DNA from: Paractinoplanes durhamensis
Lineage (GTDB): Bacteria > Actinomycetota > Actinomycetes > Mycobacteriales > Micromonosporaceae
Length of the DNA stretch: 64,000 nucleotides
Direction: 5' to 3'
NCBI RefSeq assembly: GCF_016862175.1
Contig: NZ_BOML01000022.1
Coordinates: 124,001 to 188,000 of the forward strand
Below, piece by piece: positions 26,773 through 35,158 of this stretch; the stretch's first letter is position 1; each line of letters starts with the position of its first letter. The translations under genes and the position numbers were made by a program. A model generated the notes under the pieces. That model was not told where the DNA came from. It saw only the letters and a program-made list of their open reading frames with translations, and made no database searches.

Positions 26773-27496
26773 ACGCCACGCTCAGCAGGCCGGCCCGGGT
26801 CTGCACCTGGTAGCGGGTGCGGCCACGCTTGACCACGGTGCCGGCCAGGCCCGCGTACTTGCCGGTGCCGGTCAGCCGGACCCGCTCGCCGACCTGCACC
26901 GGCACCACCGGTGCGGGCGCGGCCGCGGACCGGCCGGCCCGGATGCGGGCCAGCTCGGCGTCGTAGCGGGGGTCCATCGCCGCCGGTAGACCATGATGCG
27001 ACCAGGTGTAGATCGCGGCCGGGTCGAACCCGGCCGAGCAGGCGCGGCACGACTTGACCCGGATCGGCCGGCGCTGGGCGGTGGCCCGGTGCCCGGCCGG
27101 GCAGACACCCACCCAGGGCCCGTCGACGCTGGGGGCGTCGGCCGGCATGCACCGCTCCCCGGTGCTGCCGATCCGCCGGGCGGTGGCCCGCCACACCCGG
27201 TCGTGGCCGTGCCGCGGCCCGGCCAGCGCGTGCGCGACCTCGTGCAGCACCGTCTCGGTGACCTGCTCGACGTCGTAGAGGGCGACCAGCGGCCGGGAGA
27301 GCCCGATCTCCTTGCGGTCGAAGCGGCACACCCCGGCCCGGGTCTTGGCGTTGTCGAACACCAGCCGCCACCCGCGCAGCCCGTGCCGGGCGATCAGACC
27401 GGAGGCGAGCCGCCGTGCTTCCGTGAGATCCAAACCTGCCGCTCCCCGCCGACTCGCCGAACGCCGGACAATCGTGCCACGGCCGGCCCGGGTCAC
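26747..27496 (-). CDS. SprT-like zinc metallopeptidase-fold protein with C-terminal KOW-like domain
   Basis: A 249-residue protein. The SprT core contains HEVAH (85-89) and a downstream RHGHDRVW that supplies the third ligand region. A zinc-ribbon pair follows (VCPAGH...SCRACSAGF). The last 50 residues (GERVRLTGTGKYAGLAGTV) look like a KOW/SH3-type nucleic-acid-binding barrel. SprT relatives such as SPRTN act in DNA repair by cutting DNA-protein crosslinks; whether this one does so is unknown. The GTG start at 27496 is the longest; a shorter start near residue 20 is possible. Confidence 0.82.
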   Translation of the reverse strand: MTRAGRGTIVRRSASRRGAAGLDLTEARRLASGLIARHGLRGWRLVFDNAKTRAGVCRFDRKEIGLSRPLVALYDVEQVTETVLHEVAHALAGPRHGHDRVWRATARRIGSTGERCMPADAPSVDGPWVGVCPAGHRATAQRRPIRVKSCRACSAGFDPAAIYTWSHHGLPAAMDPRYDAELARIRAGRSAAAPAPVVPVQVGERVRLTGTGKYAGLAGTVVKRGRTRYQVQTRAGLLSVAFTAAQQVP

Positions 27497-27512
27497 CGCG
27501 GAAGGGTGCAGT

Positions 27513-28160
27513 TCAGGACGGTGTGACCAGGCGGGTCTCGTAGGCCACGACCACCGCCTGGACCCGGTCGCGGAGGCCGAGTTTGGCCAGCACCCGGGCC
27601 ACGTGGGTCTTCACCGTCGCCTCGGACAGGAACAGGTGGCCGGCGATCTCGACGTTGCTCAGGCCCTGCGCGACGAGGGTCAGCACCTCGCGTTCGCGGG
27701 GTGTCAGGGCGGTCAGGTCGCGGTGCAGCGGGGAATCCCGGGGGCCGCGGGTGGTGAACCGCTCGACCAGCCGGCGGGTGATGCTCGGCGCCAGCAGGGC
27801 GTCGCCGTCGCGGACGATCCGGACCGCGGCGACCAGGTATTCGGGGGTGACGTCCTTGAGCAGGAAGCCGCTGGCCCCCAGTTCGAGCGCCGCGAAGACG
27901 TAGTTGTCCAGGTCGAAGGTGGTCAGCATGATGACCCGGGGCGGGTCGTCGCCGCTCAGGATGCGGCGGGTGGCCTCGATGCCGTCCATGGTCGGCATCC
28001 GGATGTCCATCAGCACCACGTCCGGGCCGGTGCGCCGGACCGCGTCGACCGCGTCGGCGCCGTTCTCCGCCTCGGCGACCACGTCGATCCCGTCGGCCGC
28101 GAGGATCATCCGGAAGCCGGCCCGCACGAGGGCCTGGTCGTCGGCGATCACCACCCTCAT
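27513..28160 (-). CDS. NarL/LuxR-family response regulator
   Basis: A 215-residue two-domain regulator. The receiver (1-120) has the acidic pair ADD (6-8), phospho-acceptor Asp in VLMDIRMP (about 54) and the conserved Lys in LLKDV. The output domain (about 145-210) is a LuxR helix-turn-helix (LTPREREVLTLVAQG, NVEIAGHLFLSEATVKTHV). Its ATG overlaps the stop of the upstream histidine kinase by 4 nt. Likely targets are the adjacent divergent ABC/FtsX genes, as is common for this arrangement. Confidence 0.95.
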   Translation of the reverse strand: MRVVIADDQALVRAGFRMILAADGIDVVAEAENGADAVDAVRRTGPDVVLMDIRMPTMDGIEATRRILSGDDPPRVIMLTTFDLDNYVFAALELGASGFLLKDVTPEYLVAAVRIVRDGDALLAPSITRRLVERFTTRGPRDSPLHRDLTALTPREREVLTLVAQGLSNVEIAGHLFLSEATVKTHVARVLAKLGLRDRVQAVVVAYETRLVTPS

Positions 28161-29497
28161 CGGACCTCCAGGGGAAGCTGGGCCCGGACCCGGTAGCCGC
28201 CGGTGAGCCGCGCCCCGGTCTGCAGGGTGCCGCCGTAGACGGCGAGTCTCTCACGCAGGCCGGCCAACCCGCGGCCGGTGGACGACGCCGACTCCGGGGT
28301 GGGCCGGCCGCCGGTGTCGGTGACGGTGATGCACAGCTCGGCCGGTGTGTAGGCGACGTCGACCGCCGCCCGGGCGCCGGACGCGTGCTTGACGGTGTTG
28401 GTGAGGGCTTCCTGCACCACCCGGTAGGCGGCCAGCTCCAGCCCGGCCGGCAGCGGAACCCGGTCGCCGCTGGTGGTCACGGTGACGTCGATGCCGGCGT
28501 CGCGGACCCGGTCGATCAGCGGCGGCAGCTGGGCCAGGCCGGGCTGCGGGTCGAGCGAATCGTCCTCGGCCGCGGCCAGCAGGCCCATCACGCCGCGGAG
28601 CTCGCCGAGGGCCGCGCGACCGCCCTCCTCGACCGACAGCAGCGCGTCGCGGGCGGCCTCCGGCGAGCTGTCCAGGACCTTCCGGGCGGCCCCGGCCTGA
28701 ATGATCATCATGGACACGTTGTGGGTGACGATGTCGTGCAGCTCGCGGGCGATCCGGGCGCGTTCCTGGCGGGTGGCCTCGCGCATCGCGTCGGCGCGTT
28801 CGCTGCGGAGCCGGTCGGCCCGCAGCCGCCAGGTGCGCATGCCGTGCACGGCCACCCCGATCGGCAGCAGCACCAGGAACGGCACCCAGCCGACCGGCAC
28901 GATCGGCACGGCGAGGTCGGGGAACGAGCTGTAGAGCAGCGCCGCCAGCGGCAGTGCACCCAGGGCCCACAACCGATAGGGGCTGTACGCCGCGGCGCTG
29001 TACCCGGCGATGACGCAGGCGTAGAACGAGACCCGCAGGATGTCGGTGCTCGGCTCCACGCCGTAGAGGGACAGCACCGTGATGCCGAGGATCGCGCTGA
29101 GGGTGGCCAGCGGATAACGGCGGCGCAGCACCAGCGGGAGGATCGCGGCGATGGCGATCCACCCCGGACTCTGCGGATCGCTCAGCTGGTTCTCCCACGG
29201 GCCCACCGGCCCCACCGGGATCGGCGGGGTGAAATCCAGGCCGTCCGGGAGGTCGGGCAGATCAGGCAGATCAGGCAGATCAGGGGCCTGCGGATAGGGC
29301 ACCCGCACCGCCACGTCGTTGGTGGTGTCGAACAGGTGGTCGGTGATGTCGGTGCCGCCGAGCGCCACCGCCACGAACACCACGACCAGCAGAGTGTCGA
29401 AGACCCAGTTGCGGCGGGTCATCCGCGGCTGCGGGCCCGAACGGCGCAGCAGCGCCCGGAGGCGGCGCCATCGGACGGGCGGCGGGTCGGTGGTCAC
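28157..29497 (-). CDS. NarL-type sensor histidine kinase
   Basis: About 446 residues from GTG 29497 (an in-frame start at 29533 is possible). Several N-terminal membrane helices are followed by HisKA_3 with the phospho-His in RIARELHDIVTHN, and a HATPase domain ending with GRGLAGLRERLAVYGG. Between the first and second helices is an extracytoplasmic Leu-Pro-Asp repeat segment. It phosphorylates the partner regulator encoded just downstream. The pair is divergent from the ABC/FtsX exporter, a layout typical of envelope-stress or antimicrobial-peptide sensing in actinobacteria; the signal is inferred. Confidence 0.93.
   Translation of the reverse strand: MTTDPPPVRWRRLRALLRRSGPQPRMTRRNWVFDTLLVVVFVAVALGGTDITDHLFDTTNDVAVRVPYPQAPDLPDLPDLPDLPDGLDFTPPIPVGPVGPWENQLSDPQSPGWIAIAAILPLVLRRRYPLATLSAILGITVLSLYGVEPSTDILRVSFYACVIAGYSAAAYSPYRLWALGALPLAALLYSSFPDLAVPIVPVGWVPFLVLLPIGVAVHGMRTWRLRADRLRSERADAMREATRQERARIARELHDIVTHNVSMMIIQAGAARKVLDSSPEAARDALLSVEEGGRAALGELRGVMGLLAAAEDDSLDPQPGLAQLPPLIDRVRDAGIDVTVTTSGDRVPLPAGLELAAYRVVQEALTNTVKHASGARAAVDVAYTPAELCITVTDTGGRPTPESASSTGRGLAGLRERLAVYGGTLQTGARLTGGYRVRAQLPLEVR
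29252..29287 (-). repeat. 9-bp tandem repeats encoding Leu-Pro-Asp units
   Basis: About four near-identical 9-bp units (GGCAGATCA type on the plus strand) encode consecutive LPD triplets in the extracytoplasmic loop of the sensor kinase. They are in frame, so copy-number change would alter loop length only. Confidence 0.85.
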
Positions 29498-29629
29498 CGG
29501 GCCATTGTGTCGGGACTTCCGGAGCGTACGCATCCATCGCTCGACTACGCCGCAAGGATGACGCCGGCCCGCGAAGGGGCTCTCACGGCCGACGCCCGCG
29601 GTGCCCGGTCGTCCCTAGCGTCCCTGACC

Positions 29630-30283
29630 ATGATTGATGTCGTAGATGTGAGCCGCCGCTACGAGGGCGACCAGGCCGCCCTCGACCACCTGAGCCTGCA
29701 CGTCGCCGAGGGTGAATGCCTGGCCCTGCTCGGCCCCTCGGGCAGCGGCAAGTCGACCCTGCTCAACCTGATCGCCGGGCTCGACCGGCCGACCGAGGGC
29801 ACCGTGACGGTCGGCGGCACCCGGGTGGACCGGCTCGGCGAGGCGGCCGCCGCCCGCTACCGGCGCGCCACCATCGGCCTGGTCTTCCAGTTCTTCAACC
29901 TGCTCGACGACCTGACCGTCACCGACAACGTGCTGCTGCCCGCGCAGATCGCCGGCCGGCCGGCGGGTGACGCGCGGCGCCGCGCCCGGGAGCTGCTCGG
30001 CACGCTCGGCATCGACCGGCACGCCGACGCCTACCCGGGCCGGCTCTCCGGCGGGGAACGGCAGCGGGTCGCGGTCGCCCGGGCGCTGATGAACCGGCCG
30101 CCGCTGCTGCTCGCCGACGAACCGACCGGCGCGCTCGACACCGCATCCGGCGCGGAGGTCCGCAAGCTGCTGATCGACCTGCACGCCGACGGCCAGACGA
30201 TCATCCTGGTCACCCACGACGAGGTCCTCGCCTCGGCGGTCGCCACCCGGACCGTGCGCCTGGTCGACGGGCAGGCGGCGTGA
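29630..30283 (+). CDS. MacB/LolD-type ABC transporter ATPase
   Basis: A 217-residue stand-alone ATPase. Walker A is GPSGSGKST (35-43), the Q-loop FQFFNLLDDLT, signature LSGGERQR (about 141), Walker B LLLADEPTGALD and H-loop LVTHD. 'FFNL' after the Q-loop and 'DEPTGALD' are typical of the MacB/LolD/FtsE family that drives FtsX-like permeases by mechanotransmission. The permease follows after 64 bp. ATG 29630 is the start that gives the family's usual N-terminus. Confidence 0.95.
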   Translation: MIDVVDVSRRYEGDQAALDHLSLHVAEGECLALLGPSGSGKSTLLNLIAGLDRPTEGTVTVGGTRVDRLGEAAAARYRRATIGLVFQFFNLLDDLTVTDNVLLPAQIAGRPAGDARRRARELLGTLGIDRHADAYPGRLSGGERQRVAVARALMNRPPLLLADEPTGALDTASGAEVRKLLIDLHADGQTIILVTHDEVLASAVATRTVRLVDGQAA

Positions 30284-30347
30284 CCGAGCGAAGCGAGCGT
30301 CATGATCGCGTTTTTGGTCTTCCGCTTTTTCTTGAAGGTAGGGCCTG

Positions 30348-32594
30348 ATGAGTGCCATCCGGACGGTGGTGCGCGGCGCACAGCGGCGCCGCGTCTCCAC
30401 CATCGTGATCATCGCGGCGACCGCGATGGCGGTGACCGCGACGGTCCTCGCCGGACTGCTGCTGGCCGCGTCCTCCAGACCGTTCGCCAACGCGTTCGCC
30501 GCCCAGCACGGCGCCCACCTGACCGCCTTCTTCGACGCCGCGAAGACCACCGAACGGCAGGCCGCGGCGACCGCGGCGCAGGCCGGGCAGTCGGCCGGCC
30601 CGTTCCCGGTGGCCATGGTCGCCACGAGACTGGACGGCATGCCGCCCGGGGGTCCGGGACTCCCGCCGCTGCAGGTCGCCGGGCGGGCCGATCCGGGCGG
30701 CGACGCGGTCGACCGGGTCACCCTGCTGACCGGGCACTGGCCGCGGGCCGCGGACGAGATCGTGATCGCCCGGACCAACCTGCGGCTCCCGGCCGGCACC
30801 ACGCTGAAGCTGGCGAACGGGTCCACGCTGAAGGTCGTCGGCGAGGCCCGGTCGATCAGCCGGAGCGCGGGGGGCTGGATGACCCCCGGCGGGGTCACCG
30901 CGCTCGGGGCGACCGGCTGGCAGATGCTCTACCGCTACGCCGATGCCGGCACCGAGGCCGCGATGACCGCCCACGCGACCGCGCTCGGCCCGGACGCCCG
31001 GACCCAGTCCTGGATCGGTGTCCGCAACGACGCCGCGCACCGCACCCAGCTCTTCGTGCCGCTGCTGAGCGCGTTCGGGCTGATCGGCCTCGCCCTGGCC
31101 GCCCTGGTCATCGGCAACGTCACGGCCGGCACCATCGCCTCGGCCACCCGGCGCATCGGCGTCATGAAGGCGCTCGGCCTGACCCCGTCGCAGGTGGTCC
31201 GCGCCTGCCTGGTCCAGGCCCTGATCCCCGGCGGGATCGGTGCGATCCTCGGCATCGTCGCCGGCGACCTGCTGGCGGTGCCGCTGACCGCCGACGTCGC
31301 CGACCTGTTCGGCACCGTCCCGATGTCGGTCACCCCCTGGGTCGACGCCGCCGCGATCGTCGCCGCGGTGCTGGTCATCGCAGCGACCGCGGCGCCGGCC
31401 GCCTGGCGGGCCGCGCGGTTGCGGACGGTCGACGCGCTCGCCGTCGGCCGTACCCCGCGCGGTGGCCGTGGCCGGTTCGCCGCCCGGCTGGCCGCCCGTT
31501 CCGGGTTGCCGAGGCCGTTGAGCCTCGGGCTCGCCCAGCCGTTCACCCGGCCGGCCCGCCTGCTGGTCATGCTCCTGACGATCGGGCTGGGCACGGCGGC
31601 GGCGACGTTCGCCATCGGCCTGGCCGGCTCGCTGCGGGCGATCCAGGCCGCCGACCAGAAGCCGGCCACCTCCGCCGACGTGGTCGTCCTGTCCGGCCCG
31701 GACACCGAGGTCGCGGATCCGCGCACGGTCCTCGACGGCGTGCCGGGAACCGGAAGCTACTACGGACGCGGCCCGGCCGAGATCATCGTCGACGGGCTGC
31801 GCGAGGCGGCCCAGGGCACCGTCACCGTCGGCGACGCCAGGGCGGCCGGGTACGAGATGCTGGAGGGCCGCTGGTACGCCGAGCCGGGCGAGGCGGTCGT
31901 CACGACCGGCTTCCTCACCGCCACCGGCAAGCACATCGGCGACACCGTGACCGGGACCGGACACGGGCCGCTCACCCTGGTCGGCGAGACCTTCGACGGC
32001 AGCGCCAACAACCACCTCTACACCGACGCCGCCAGCGTGCCCGACCTGGCCGCGCCGTTCGAGTGGTACGTCAAGCTCAAGCCCGGCACCGACCTCGCCG
32101 TCTACCTGGCGGCCCTGAAGGACAAGCACATCCCGGCCGAGGCCACTCAGGTCGAGGGCGCCGACGGGACGCTGATCATCCTGGACTCGCTCACCGCGCT
32201 CCTCACCGCCCTGCTGGTGTCGGTGGCCGCGCTGGGCGTGCTCAACGCGGTGGTCCTCGACTCACGCGACCGGGTGCACGACATCGGCGTACACAAATCA
32301 GTGGGCATGACGCCGAAGCAGACCGCCCTGATGGTCATCGCCTCGATCGGCATCCCCGGCCTGGCCGGCGGCGCCGCAGGCGTCCCGGCCGGCTACGTCC
32401 TGCACCACTGGGCGGTGCCCGCGATGGCCCGGGGAGCCGGCATCCGCCTGCCACACAGCACGATCGAGGTGTACGCCCCGGCTCTGCTCGCGGCGCTGGC
32501 GCTGGCCGGCCTGATCCTGGCGGCGGCCGGTGCCCTGCTGCCGGCGGGCTGGGCGGCCCGCACGAGAACGGCGGTGGCTCTGCGCACCGAATGA
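30348..32594 (+). CDS. FtsX-like ABC transporter permease
   Basis: A 748-residue permease with an N-terminal helix, a large extracytoplasmic region, and two FtsX modules: the first around 235-360 with GVMKALGLTPSQVV, the second at the C-terminus with GVHKSVGMTPKQTALM. The duplicated 'MKALG/HKSVGMTP' coupling segments are what the ATPase contacts. Total length and duplication fit actinobacterial peptide- or lipid-handling exporters regulated by NarL-type systems. ATG 30348 is preceded by GAAGGTAGGG. Substrate unknown. Confidence 0.92.
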   Translation: MSAIRTVVRGAQRRRVSTIVIIAATAMAVTATVLAGLLLAASSRPFANAFAAQHGAHLTAFFDAAKTTERQAAATAAQAGQSAGPFPVAMVATRLDGMPPGGPGLPPLQVAGRADPGGDAVDRVTLLTGHWPRAADEIVIARTNLRLPAGTTLKLANGSTLKVVGEARSISRSAGGWMTPGGVTALGATGWQMLYRYADAGTEAAMTAHATALGPDARTQSWIGVRNDAAHRTQLFVPLLSAFGLIGLALAALVIGNVTAGTIASATRRIGVMKALGLTPSQVVRACLVQALIPGGIGAILGIVAGDLLAVPLTADVADLFGTVPMSVTPWVDAAAIVAAVLVIAATAAPAAWRAARLRTVDALAVGRTPRGGRGRFAARLAARSGLPRPLSLGLAQPFTRPARLLVMLLTIGLGTAAATFAIGLAGSLRAIQAADQKPATSADVVVLSGPDTEVADPRTVLDGVPGTGSYYGRGPAEIIVDGLREAAQGTVTVGDARAAGYEMLEGRWYAEPGEAVVTTGFLTATGKHIGDTVTGTGHGPLTLVGETFDGSANNHLYTDAASVPDLAAPFEWYVKLKPGTDLAVYLAALKDKHIPAEATQVEGADGTLIILDSLTALLTALLVSVAALGVLNAVVLDSRDRVHDIGVHKSVGMTPKQTALMVIASIGIPGLAGGAAGVPAGYVLHHWAVPAMARGAGIRLPHSTIEVYAPALLAALALAGLILAAAGALLPAGWAARTRTAVALRTE

Positions 32595-32603
32595 TCGGGG
32601 GGT

Positions 32604-32638
32604 GGAAAGCCCGGGCCCGCGCGGGTGCCGGGCTTTCC
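32604..32638 (+). terminator. Hairpin terminator after the FtsX permease
   Basis: A perfect 10-bp stem (GGAAAGCCCG / CGGGCTTTCC) with a 15-nt GC-rich loop begins ten bases after the permease stop. There is no long U tract, as is usual in high-GC actinobacteria. Confidence 0.7.
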
Positions 32639-32691
32639 GCATACCGCCCACTACCATGGCCGCGTTCGAGGCGGCGGCGAGACGAGGCGAC

Positions 32692-33393
32692 ATGCGATGG
32701 TTCCGGCGGACACGTGACGAGCGGCCCGGCCAGCAGGATCCGGCACGGCAAATGATGATCAGCGATATCCGGCAGCGTTTCGGTCTCCATCAGCCGGGAT
32801 CGTTCGACCAGCAGGCAGCCGCGGTCGCCGAGGCGCTGACCGGCCCGGACGGTGTCGCGGCGGCGGCCGGCATCGTGCACGAGTTCGCCGATTCGGCGCA
32901 TGCGGAGATCCAGCGGCTGGCCGCCGAGCTCTCCCGCCGGGTCGGCTACCAGTTCGTCGTGGACCGCGCCGACTACCGGCCGATGTGGCGGGAGGCGAGG
33001 CCGGACCTGCGGTGGCCGCTGTTCGAGCTGCCCTGCGGGTTGTTCCCGTACATCCACGTCGCCGGGGCCCTCCGGGCGATCAGCGCCGAGGTGAAGCTCG
33101 CGACCGACCAGAACCGGCTGCACGGCCATCTCTTCGAGATCCTCGACCTGACCATCGCGGGCTGGGAGTTCGCCTCGGTCCGCGTCGACACCGACGGCGC
33201 AGCGCTGGCCACCTTGCTGATCAGCACCGCCCGCGACCTCCGCACGACGATGAGCAAGGAGCCGCCCCTCCCCAACCCGGTCCGCGAGCTGATGCGCCGC
33301 AACAACACCATCGACGTGTACGCACCGGACGCGCACCGGATAGTCGGCGGCATGAACCCGGGCCGCGAAATGCGCGAAATGCTCCTGGCCTGA
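32692..33393 (+). CDS. Hypothetical protein
   Basis: About 233 residues from ATG 32692; ATG 32656 is in frame and adds 12 residues. I do not recognise a family. The first half is helical and charged (QQAAAVAEALTGP, IVHEFADSAHAEIQRLAAEL); the second half alternates strands and helices and contains LFEILDLTIAGWEF. There is no signal peptide or membrane helix and no catalytic motif. It stands alone between the exporter's terminator and the convergent XRE gene. Confidence 0.7.
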   Translation: MRWFRRTRDERPGQQDPARQMMISDIRQRFGLHQPGSFDQQAAAVAEALTGPDGVAAAAGIVHEFADSAHAEIQRLAAELSRRVGYQFVVDRADYRPMWREARPDLRWPLFELPCGLFPYIHVAGALRAISAEVKLATDQNRLHGHLFEILDLTIAGWEFASVRVDTDGAALATLLISTARDLRTTMSKEPPLPNPVRELMRRNNTIDVYAPDAHRIVGGMNPGREMREMLLA

Positions 33394-33410
33394 CGCCCAG
33401 CGGCTGCCTC

Positions 33411-34310
33411 TCAGCGGCCGCGCCCACCTGTCAAAGCGTCGATGTAGAGCGCCTGATACCGGTCAAGGTAGGGCGCTATCGGCTCGGCACTGTCGTGATT
33501 CATCTCGAAGATCTGATGGTAGATCTCGATGTCCCTCCGGCCGCGGGACAGGAGTCCGGTGTTGTAGATATCGATGACTACCATCTCCTGGTCGAACAGG
33601 GTGAAGCCATGCAGGGGAGGGATGGTCATCGGTCGGCCGTCGGGAATGACGATCAGGCTGACGTTCTCGTATTCGGCGGAGATCTCGCGCAGGTGATGGA
33701 TCTGGGCCAGCATCTCGGCCGGCGGGCACGGGGCATTTTTCAGGACGCTCTCGGTGATCACGAAAGAGAACGACTTGGCCCGGTCTGCCATGACCAGTTG
33801 ACGCTGTACCCGGGCCGAGACGGCGGCGAGCACCGCCGTCTCGGTCAACGCCTCCACCGGGAGTCGTGCGAGAGGCTGGAAGAGGCGCAGGACAGCCTTC
33901 GCGTACGGCGAGATCTGCAGCAGGCCGGGCAGGACGGTCGGTTGAAAGTCGAGAATCGTCTGCGCCCGGGCTTCCCAGTCGGCGACACTCTCCTGCCGGC
34001 CGGCCAGCGAGTCGGAGGTCGGACGCCAGTCGGTCATCCGGTCGTGGGACCGCTGGGCCTGCCCGATCAGCGACCGGGTCTGCTGGTCGTCGGCGCCGAT
34101 CGCCCGGGCGATCTTTCGGATGTCGTCGAGGTCGGGCGACCCGATCCCGCGCTCTATCCGAGAGACTGTCGACTGGCTGAGCCCGACGGCCGAGGCGAGC
34201 GCTCGCTCCGACATTCGCCGGGCTTTCCGCAGCCGCCTCAGGGTGACCCCGATCGGCTCGTCGTCGGCCGGGCCGAGGCTGCCCGAGGGAGAACCCGAAT
34301 CCGTTGCCAC
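33411..34310 (-). CDS. XRE-family regulator with DUF5753 domain
   Basis: A 299-residue protein from GTG 34310, with GGGAGG just upstream. An N-terminal helix-turn-helix (about 22-78: LRRLRKARRMSERALA, SQSTVSRIERG) is followed by the DUF5753 domain, recognised by TVLPGLLQISPYAKAVL, ADRAKSFSFVITESVL and the C-terminal YNTGLLSRGRRDIEIYH region. This architecture is abundant in Streptomyces and Micromonosporaceae and is normally paired with a very small partner gene, as here (34340-34624). It probably represses its own operon and acts with its small partner in differentiation control. Confidence 0.92.
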   Translation of the reverse strand: MATDSGSPSGSLGPADDEPIGVTLRRLRKARRMSERALASAVGLSQSTVSRIERGIGSPDLDDIRKIARAIGADDQQTRSLIGQAQRSHDRMTDWRPTSDSLAGRQESVADWEARAQTILDFQPTVLPGLLQISPYAKAVLRLFQPLARLPVEALTETAVLAAVSARVQRQLVMADRAKSFSFVITESVLKNAPCPPAEMLAQIHHLREISAEYENVSLIVIPDGRPMTIPPLHGFTLFDQEMVVIDIYNTGLLSRGRRDIEIYHQIFEMNHDSAEPIAPYLDRYQALYIDALTGGRGR

Positions 34311-34339
34311 TCCGGCCCTCCCTCTGCATGCATGTCGTG

Positions 34340-34624
34340 TCAGGTCAAGCTGGTCATGGCTTCGACGAGCAACTCGATGGGGACACGAACCAGGCTCTCG
34401 CCCTGGGGAACGTCCACACCTTCCTGGTCGCGGGGTACGTCGAAGCCTTGGACGACCAGCGTGCCGGAGTCGGCGTCGAGGTAGACGGTCGGGCATGAAC
34501 TCGCCGTGCATCGGTTAGCGATGGGGCGAAGCCGCGGGCCCGGCTCGCTCAGGAATGCGTTGACCACTGATGCGCTGACCATCAACTGGTGTGCGCTGCC
34601 CGTCGTCGTCGACAACTCCGACAT
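34340..34624 (-). CDS. Small partner protein of the XRE-DUF5753 regulator
   Basis: A 94-residue acidic protein with a strong Shine-Dalgarno (AAAGGAGA) seven bases before ATG 34624. It has a Cys pair (RCTASSC) and a strand-rich end, PTVYLDADSGTLVVQG then VRVPIELLVEA. It is shaped like the DUF397 partners of XRE-DUF5753 proteins (Cys, then strands carrying an acidic residue) but is longer and lacks the usual RSS-G start. It lies 29 bp upstream of the regulator, so the two form one operon. Confidence 0.75.
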   Translation of the reverse strand: MSELSTTTGSAHQLMVSASVVNAFLSEPGPRLRPIANRCTASSCPTVYLDADSGTLVVQGFDVPRDQEGVDVPQGESLVRVPIELLVEAMTSLT

Positions 34625-34820
34625 CTTAGTCTCTCCTTTGCATGAACCAGAGGTTTTCGTGGGGGACGCTAGCCTGTACCACAACTCGGACACCGAGAAC
34701 CCCGTTGGTTCCTCGAAAGAGTGGGCACTGGTACTGCCACGTAGCAGTGTGCCAGGTGTCAGGCTAGCCCTCCTACCAGCGTGAATACGCTGATCCTTTG
34801 CCGAACTGTGAAACCTGCCT

Positions 34821-34847
34821 GCATGAGTCAGATTCACTGACTCATGC
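34821..34847. promoter_or_regulatory. Perfect 11-bp inverted repeat, candidate operator
   Basis: GCATGAGTCAG and its exact complement CTGACTCATGC are separated by five bases. The dyad lies in the divergent region between the XRE-partner gene and the small membrane protein. Neither side has a run of T, so it looks more like a dimeric repressor site than a terminator. The XRE-DUF5753 protein is the obvious candidate ligand, but this is inferred. Confidence 0.6.
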
Positions 34848-34889
34848 TGAGGCCATCGTCTCCTTCGACTCTGGCACTTGGCGGTAGTG

Positions 34890-35117
34890 ATGACCGAGAA
34901 ATCTGGCAAGACCCCCACCAGGTCGCCCTCGTCTTCCCGGTGGGCTTGGCTCCTCGTCATGGTTCTGACGGCCGGAATCGTCAGCGGTTTGGCCGGCCTG
35001 CTCTCCAGCGCAGGGGGCAGCAACCTGCCCGGTGCCGTTCTGACCGGCGGCGCCGCGTTCGCCGGCACGGTGGGCCTTCTCCTCGGTGTCGCTCACTGGG
35101 CCAAGGCGGGGGTGTAA
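34890..35117 (+). CDS. Small membrane protein
   Basis: About 75 residues from ATG 34890 (TTG 34878 is also in frame). A short charged start is followed by two hydrophobic helices (WAWLLVMVLTAGIVSGLAGLL and GAAFAGTVGLLLGVAHW). No family recognised. The 265-bp region upstream, back to the XRE partner start, holds the perfect dyad and no other gene I can support. Confidence 0.55.
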   Translation: MTEKSGKTPTRSPSSSRWAWLLVMVLTAGIVSGLAGLLSSAGGSNLPGAVLTGGAAFAGTVGLLLGVAHWAKAGV

Positions 35118-35158
35118 CGGGGCAGCTCAATCGATGGTTCCCGCTGTATCGTGCGCGG

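Noticed and set aside
30284-30347. GAGCGAAGCGAGCGTCATG-like sequence between the ABC ATPase and FtsX permease as a mobile-element end
   Set aside because: Short GAGCGAAGCGAGC palindromes are common between actinobacterial genes; there is no partner repeat, target duplication or transposase here.
34506-34784. A 92-codon plus-strand ORF opposite the XRE partner gene
   Set aside because: It is antisense to a gene with a strong ribosome site, has no ribosome site itself, and its codon use is unlike local genes.
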